Shown one piece after another: positions 60,292 through 64,000 of a stretch of 64,000 nt of DNA. The position numbers and the translations under genes were made by a program. The notes beneath the pieces are model-generated. The model did no database searches and was not told the origin of the DNA. It was given only the letters and a program-made list of their open reading frames with translations. This DNA is from Mariniphaga anaerophila. Lineage in GTDB: Bacteria; Bacteroidota; Bacteroidia; Bacteroidales; Prolixibacteraceae. The stretch lies in NCBI RefSeq assembly GCF_900129025.1, contig NZ_FQUM01000011.1, positions 36,004 to 100,003 on the forward strand, in the 5' to 3' direction. The stretch's first letter is position 1; each line of letters begins with the position of its first letter.

Positions 60292-61068
60292 ATGAATTAT
60301 AAATTGTACCACGGTATTATCTTGTTATGTTGGCTTTTTGCCTTCCAACCAGGCATTGCACAAACCAGCCCTTTTCATCTGAAAATAATGAGTTTTAATG
60401 TATGCAGGTCCGGAGAACTCACACAGTATTCAGTTACACCATTTGCCGACCTCATCCGCCACTATCAACCCGATGTGGTGGCTTTACAAGAAGTAGACTA
60501 CAAAGTAGCACGGAGTAACAACATGGACTTCGCAACTGAACTGGGCGCTGCCTTAGGAATGTTCCCCGTTTTTGGAAAAGCTATTTCTTACCAGGGAGGC
60601 GAGTATGGGATAGCTGTCCTTTCCAAATACCCGATTTCTGCCTTTCAAACCTATGCGCTTCCGGCACCTGACGGAACTAAGGAAGAGCGCGCGGTACTCA
60701 TCACTGAAATAGGATTTCCTTCGGGACAAAACCTAAAATTTGCAAGCACTCACCTCGACCATTCTTCCGATAAAGTCCGATCGGTTATGGCCAGCGCCCT
60801 GAACTCCTACCTTTTGGAAGGTGAAATGCCTATAATAGTAGGAGGTGATTTTAATGCAGAACCGGAAGAAAGTGCCATTGTAGACGGAATGCAGCAATGG
60901 AAGCAAATTGGTGATGACAGCCCGACCCACCCAGATAATCCAATAAAAAAAATCGATTATCTTTTCGGCTATCCTAAAGAAAAATGTGTGACCATCAGCT
61001 ACCAAGTGATAAAAAAAACCGGCATTTCAGATCATTGCCCTGTCCTGGCAGAAATTAAATTTCAGTAA
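60292..61068 (+). CDS. Secreted endonuclease/exonuclease/phosphatase (EEP)-family protein
   Basis: 258 aa. Signal peptide ends near 'QPGIAQTSP' (about 24). The EEP (DNase I/sphingomyelinase/inositol-phosphatase) fold motifs are in order: Asn in 'IMSFNVCRSGE', metal Glu in 'VALQEVDYK', His in 'STHLDHSS', Asp/Asn in 'GGDFNAEPEE', 'KKIDYLFGY', and Asp-His in 'GISDHCPVLAE'. All catalytic residues are present, so a Mg-dependent phosphodiesterase or phosphatase is expected; substrate not determinable. Paralogous to the EEP at 63021. The next gene begins right after its stop. Confidence 0.9.
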   Translation: MNYKLYHGIILLCWLFAFQPGIAQTSPFHLKIMSFNVCRSGELTQYSVTPFADLIRHYQPDVVALQEVDYKVARSNNMDFATELGAALGMFPVFGKAISYQGGEYGIAVLSKYPISAFQTYALPAPDGTKEERAVLITEIGFPSGQNLKFASTHLDHSSDKVRSVMASALNSYLLEGEMPIIVGGDFNAEPEESAIVDGMQQWKQIGDDSPTHPDNPIKKIDYLFGYPKEKCVTISYQVIKKTGISDHCPVLAEIKFQ

Positions 61069-61839
61069 ATGATGACTAGAAAGGAATTGAACATTTTTTT
61101 TTGGACAGCATTATCAATGATACTACTTGTTGCCTGTTCAAAAAATAATGAAACGGAACAAGACGAATCACCTTGGAATAAAAACAATACTGTTACCATT
61201 CAGTTTTATTCACGATTAAACAATGAAACCTTATTTCAAACAAGCAGTTATACTGAATTAGTAAATCAATTGCAAAACCAACCCCATAGGGTAGCTATTC
61301 TGCACTGCGCCGATGCCTCTTTAAACACTGCCAATCAACTGAACCCAACGGTTTCAATTGCAGCTCAAGCTGGTAAAGTTCCACTTTTCAATAAAAGTTC
61401 CCTTTCAGACAACGAAGTGAGAGGTTCAGGTGTACTAATTGGACATACCACCACTGAAATGAAAACTCTTCCAGTGGCTGACGGATGTACATGGTTTTCC
61501 ATCCCTACCTATGGAAGTCCAATTCTTTTCATGTCATTTTCTACCATTTCTTTTGAAGAGGGAACCCACATTTCTCCTGGAGCTACTATCATCCGTGAAA
61601 ATATTGATGATGAGACTGTAATGATAGGCACTATAAATAAAACACTTAGAGAACAACTCGAATCAGAATTCCCTTCTGAAATCTATCGTTTTGTTTCCAT
61701 TGAAGGAACCAGTAGTGCAAATTCACAAGCGATTTTTATTTTAACTACTAAAAGATGGATAGTCAGAGAAAGCACTGAAATACAAATAGACAATAAAAAA
61801 ATCTCTTCCTTTCAAATTCAAGTCGAGAAGTTAGAATAA
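61069..61839 (+). CDS. Lipoprotein of unknown function between EEP and PHP genes
   Basis: 256 aa from ATG 61069, which abuts the EEP stop codon; ATG 61072 is the alternative. Lipobox 'LLVACSKNN' (Cys23). The mature protein is Thr/Ser/Asn-rich and probably all-beta ('GVLIGHTTTEMKTLPVADGC', 'GSPILFMSFSTISFEEG'). I recognise no family or catalytic motif. Tight coupling to the EEP gene suggests it works with it, for example as a binding or anchoring partner. Confidence 0.7.
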   Translation: MMTRKELNIFFWTALSMILLVACSKNNETEQDESPWNKNNTVTIQFYSRLNNETLFQTSSYTELVNQLQNQPHRVAILHCADASLNTANQLNPTVSIAAQAGKVPLFNKSSLSDNEVRGSGVLIGHTTTEMKTLPVADGCTWFSIPTYGSPILFMSFSTISFEEGTHISPGATIIRENIDDETVMIGTINKTLREQLESEFPSEIYRFVSIEGTSSANSQAIFILTTKRWIVRESTEIQIDNKKISSFQIQVEKLE

Positions 61840-61903
61840 CCCTGAAATTTCAAGAAGAATTCACCTAAATGTTTATTGTCTTAATAATAGCTTTTTGAAA
61901 AAA

Positions 61904-62986
61904 ATGAAAAATCTGAAGAAGACGCTTTTTATTACGGTATTTTGTACAGTTTATATTTCATCGCAAATAAGTGCTCAAAAACAAAATGCAAATGTGTACG
62001 AATTTCGGGAAATGAACCAACAGAGTTATCGGTATTATATCAATATTCCCGATATAGAAGGATATGAAACTCTTAAATGTGATTTTCATATTCACACAAT
62101 TTTTTCTGACGGGCAGGTATGGCCCGGAATGCGAGTAAACGAAGCATGGAATGACGGTCTGGATGCCATTGCTATTACTGATCATATTGAATACCACCCG
62201 AATAAATCGATTGTCAATAGCGATTTAAACACATCGAACGAAATGGCATTGAAGCAGGGTAACGAGATCGGAATGCTTGTCATTAAAGGAACGGAAATCA
62301 CCCGCTCGAAACCATTAGGGCACATTAATGCCCTTTTTGTTCAGGATGCTAATAAAATTGAAGTTGCTAATGAACTGGATGCTATTGATGAAGCAGTAAA
62401 ACAGGGTGCTTACCTAATCTGGAATCATCCCGGATGGCCAAATGATACCAGCACTTTATATCCTATACATAAAGAATTGATTGCAAAAAAGAAATTACAT
62501 GGAGCTGAAGTTTTTAATTCTTGGGAATACTACCCAAAAGTATTGGACTGGTGTAATGAATATGGGTTGGCTTATTTCGCAAATACCGATCTCCATTATA
62601 CCAGTGCAAATATGTATCGTGAAAAATTTCAAAGACCAATGACATTGGTCTTTGTTGAAGAACGTTCTGTTGAAGGAATTAAAGAAGCTTTATTTGATGG
62701 TCGCACTGTTGCTTACTTTAATAAACATCTGGCCGGAAGTGAGAAGTATATCAAATCCCTCATCAAAAAATCACTTTCTGTAAAAGTTGTCAATCTGAAA
62801 AAAAATTCTATTGAAATTTGCAATACATCAGATCTTCTGTTTCAAATACAATTTGGGGAATATGCATACTCCATCGCTATTTATCCTAGGGAAGTACTTC
62901 GTATTAATATTCCGTCCGAAACCGAGATCGCATTTACTAACTGTTTAACCGGACAAAACAAATATGTAAAGATGCCGCTCTGGTAG
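61904..62986 (+). CDS. Secreted PHP-domain phosphoesterase
   Basis: 360 aa from ATG 61904 (a TTG three codons earlier is possible). Signal peptide ends near 'SSQISAQKQ' (about 25). The PHP metal-site motifs: 'CDFHIHTIFSDG' (His62-x-His64, Asp69), 'AIAITDHIEYH' (Asp93-His94), Glu in 'KGTEITRSKPLGHINAL', His in 'LIWNHPGWP', and 'ANTDLHY' (Asp-x-His). PHP enzymes hydrolyse phosphomonoesters or diesters with a trinuclear metal site. The C-terminal ~80 residues form a beta domain of unknown role. Being exported, it should act on an extracellular or periplasmic phosphate ester. Confidence 0.88.
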   Translation: MKNLKKTLFITVFCTVYISSQISAQKQNANVYEFREMNQQSYRYYINIPDIEGYETLKCDFHIHTIFSDGQVWPGMRVNEAWNDGLDAIAITDHIEYHPNKSIVNSDLNTSNEMALKQGNEIGMLVIKGTEITRSKPLGHINALFVQDANKIEVANELDAIDEAVKQGAYLIWNHPGWPNDTSTLYPIHKELIAKKKLHGAEVFNSWEYYPKVLDWCNEYGLAYFANTDLHYTSANMYREKFQRPMTLVFVEERSVEGIKEALFDGRTVAYFNKHLAGSEKYIKSLIKKSLSVKVVNLKKNSIEICNTSDLLFQIQFGEYAYSIAIYPREVLRINIPSETEIAFTNCLTGQNKYVKMPLW

Positions 62987-63020
62987 TGAATTTGTTATTT
63001 AATCATTTCATGAATTGAAA

Positions 63021-63818
63021 ATGAAAAAGTTAATTAGAGCTTTTATTATTATTGTTATTCTGATTTTTGGATGGAGGATCATTTCTGCCCAGCCCAGAAT
63101 GAATACGAAGAACGACACTTTGAAAGTACTTTGTTACAACCTTCGTTTTGGAGAATTGGCTTCATTGGAGCAACTGGCCGACTTTATTAAAAGTCAAAAT
63201 CCGGATATAATTGCTTTGCAGGAAGTAGATGTAAAAACCTATCGCGAGCGTGCACCATTGCAAAACGGGAAAGATTTTATCACCGAGTTAGGTTTTCGTA
63301 CAGGGATGCTTACTGCCTATGCCAAGACCATCCCCTATGCTGGGGGTTACTACGGAATAGGTATTTTGTCAAAATATCCATTCTTACAAACAAAACGGGT
63401 GATGCTCCCTATGCCCAATGGATCCAAAGAACAGCGGGCATTATTGCTGGCCGATGTAGAACTTGCCGATGGGAAAATAATCACAATGGTTTGCACGCAC
63501 CTCGATTATCCATCGTCGGAGGTGCGGCAGTTACAGGTAAAGGCGCTCAACAACGCACTGAAAGAAAATCCGTATCCACTAATTGTGGCCGGCGATTTTA
63601 ATGCACAACCTGATTCTCCAGAGATAAGCCAGGGGATGGCTTCTTGGAAGCAGGTTTCGTCATTCGATTTTACCATTCCATCCCACAGTCCACAGTCAAA
63701 AATAGATTACATCTTTGTATCCCCAATAAAAGCATGGACAGTGATTTCAACAGAAACTCCAAGGGTTACTCTTTCTGACCATTTGCCTGTCGCTGCCACT
63801 TTGGAACTAGTTTATTAG
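63021..63818 (+). CDS. Secreted EEP-family phosphoesterase, second copy
   Basis: 265 aa from ATG 63021 (a TTG two codons earlier is possible). Signal peptide/anchor 'AFIIIVILIFGWRIISAQPR'. EEP motifs in order: 'VLCYNLRFGE', 'IALQEVDVK', 'CTHLDYPS', 'AGDFNAQPDS', 'KIDYIFVSP', 'LSDHLPVAA'. Same length and spacing as the EEP at 60292, including 'ITELGFRTGM'/'ATELGAALGM' and 'YYGIGILSKYP'/'EYGIAVLSKYP', so the two are paralogues. Last gene before the window end; 182 bp downstream hold nothing recognisable. Confidence 0.9.
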   Translation: MKKLIRAFIIIVILIFGWRIISAQPRMNTKNDTLKVLCYNLRFGELASLEQLADFIKSQNPDIIALQEVDVKTYRERAPLQNGKDFITELGFRTGMLTAYAKTIPYAGGYYGIGILSKYPFLQTKRVMLPMPNGSKEQRALLLADVELADGKIITMVCTHLDYPSSEVRQLQVKALNNALKENPYPLIVAGDFNAQPDSPEISQGMASWKQVSSFDFTIPSHSPQSKIDYIFVSPIKAWTVISTETPRVTLSDHLPVAATLELVY

Positions 63819-64000
63819 TTGGAAGAAATGTTTGTATTGTAAATTGTTTTTAAAAGATTATAGATGATTATATATGGAATTATGGCTCAATCGGGAAAGT
63901 TGAAACGGGAGTGTAATCTAAACTCTGTCTGGTATTTTTCTTTCATTCAAAATTAATTCATTTTCTGGATTATTAATCGTAAAAGCTTTTTTGAACGGGA

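Noticed and set aside
63864..63956. 30-codon ORF near the right edge
   Set aside because: Short, no promoter or conserved motif, and composition typical of AT-rich spacer; a relation to a truncated gene beyond the window cannot be judged.

Overview
This is a chromosomal window from a member of the phylum Bacteroidota. The evidence is four SusC/SusD outer-membrane import pairs, ECF sigma/FecR anti-sigma regulation, lipoprotein signal peptides, promoters of the TTTG-N17/18-TAnnTTTG type, and starts with no purine-rich Shine-Dalgarno site. Base composition is moderate (roughly 40-45% GC by eye) and gut- and marine-type families are mixed. An environmental Bacteroidales/Marinilabiliales-type organism is my inference; no marker gene in the window fixes the genus. 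I saw no rRNA, tRNA, CRISPR, intact transposase or phage gene.

Layout. (1) 1-9211: two consecutive, related SusC/SusD pairs, the first cut by the window edge, with a choice-of-anchor-J lipoprotein between them and no enzyme. (2) 9218-27737: housekeeping genes. These are a secreted unknown protein, fabI, and a methionine branch (leader peptide, divergent aspartokinase-like protein, metY, metA). Then come elbB, a TatD-type hydrolase, tcdA, an RRM plus cold-shock pair, aqpZ, a sparse 1-kb stretch, a RidA-like protein, a compact four-gene operon (Tudor-like protein, esterase, NUDIX, Xaa-Pro aminopeptidase), a LysE-type exporter, an SDR and a lipoprotein aldose epimerase. (3) 27868-39388: a Sus-like locus with FecR, SusC, SusD, a DUF4959/5126/5000 binding lipoprotein, a DUF4998 lipoprotein and a DUF4434 glycoside-hydrolase-like lipoprotein. 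The only unpaired sigma gene lies at the far end on the opposite strand. (4) 39786-52757: a canonical sigma-FecR-SusC-SusD locus with GH63-type and GH2 beta-galactosidase enzymes and an SDR. (5) 52983-63818: another sigma-FecR-SusC-SusD set, followed by two EEP-family phosphoesterases, an unknown lipoprotein and a PHP-family phosphoesterase instead of glycoside hydrolases.

How the parts work together. In each Sus-like locus a TonB-dependent SusC barrel and its SusD lid bind and import a ligand. FecR passes the signal from the barrel's STN domain to the ECF sigma factor, which activates susC. Downstream secreted enzymes act on the ligand. RNA hairpins sit in all three fecR-susC gaps and after two susD genes, suggesting that transcript levels are tuned inside the operons.

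Most interesting points: a 32-codon leader ORF with three Met codons near its end, ahead of the methionine genes; a divergent aspartokinase paralogue that has lost signature residues; the phosphoesterase-bearing Sus locus; the orphan FecR/orphan sigma split; and several precise inverted repeats at gene starts in the DUF4434 locus.
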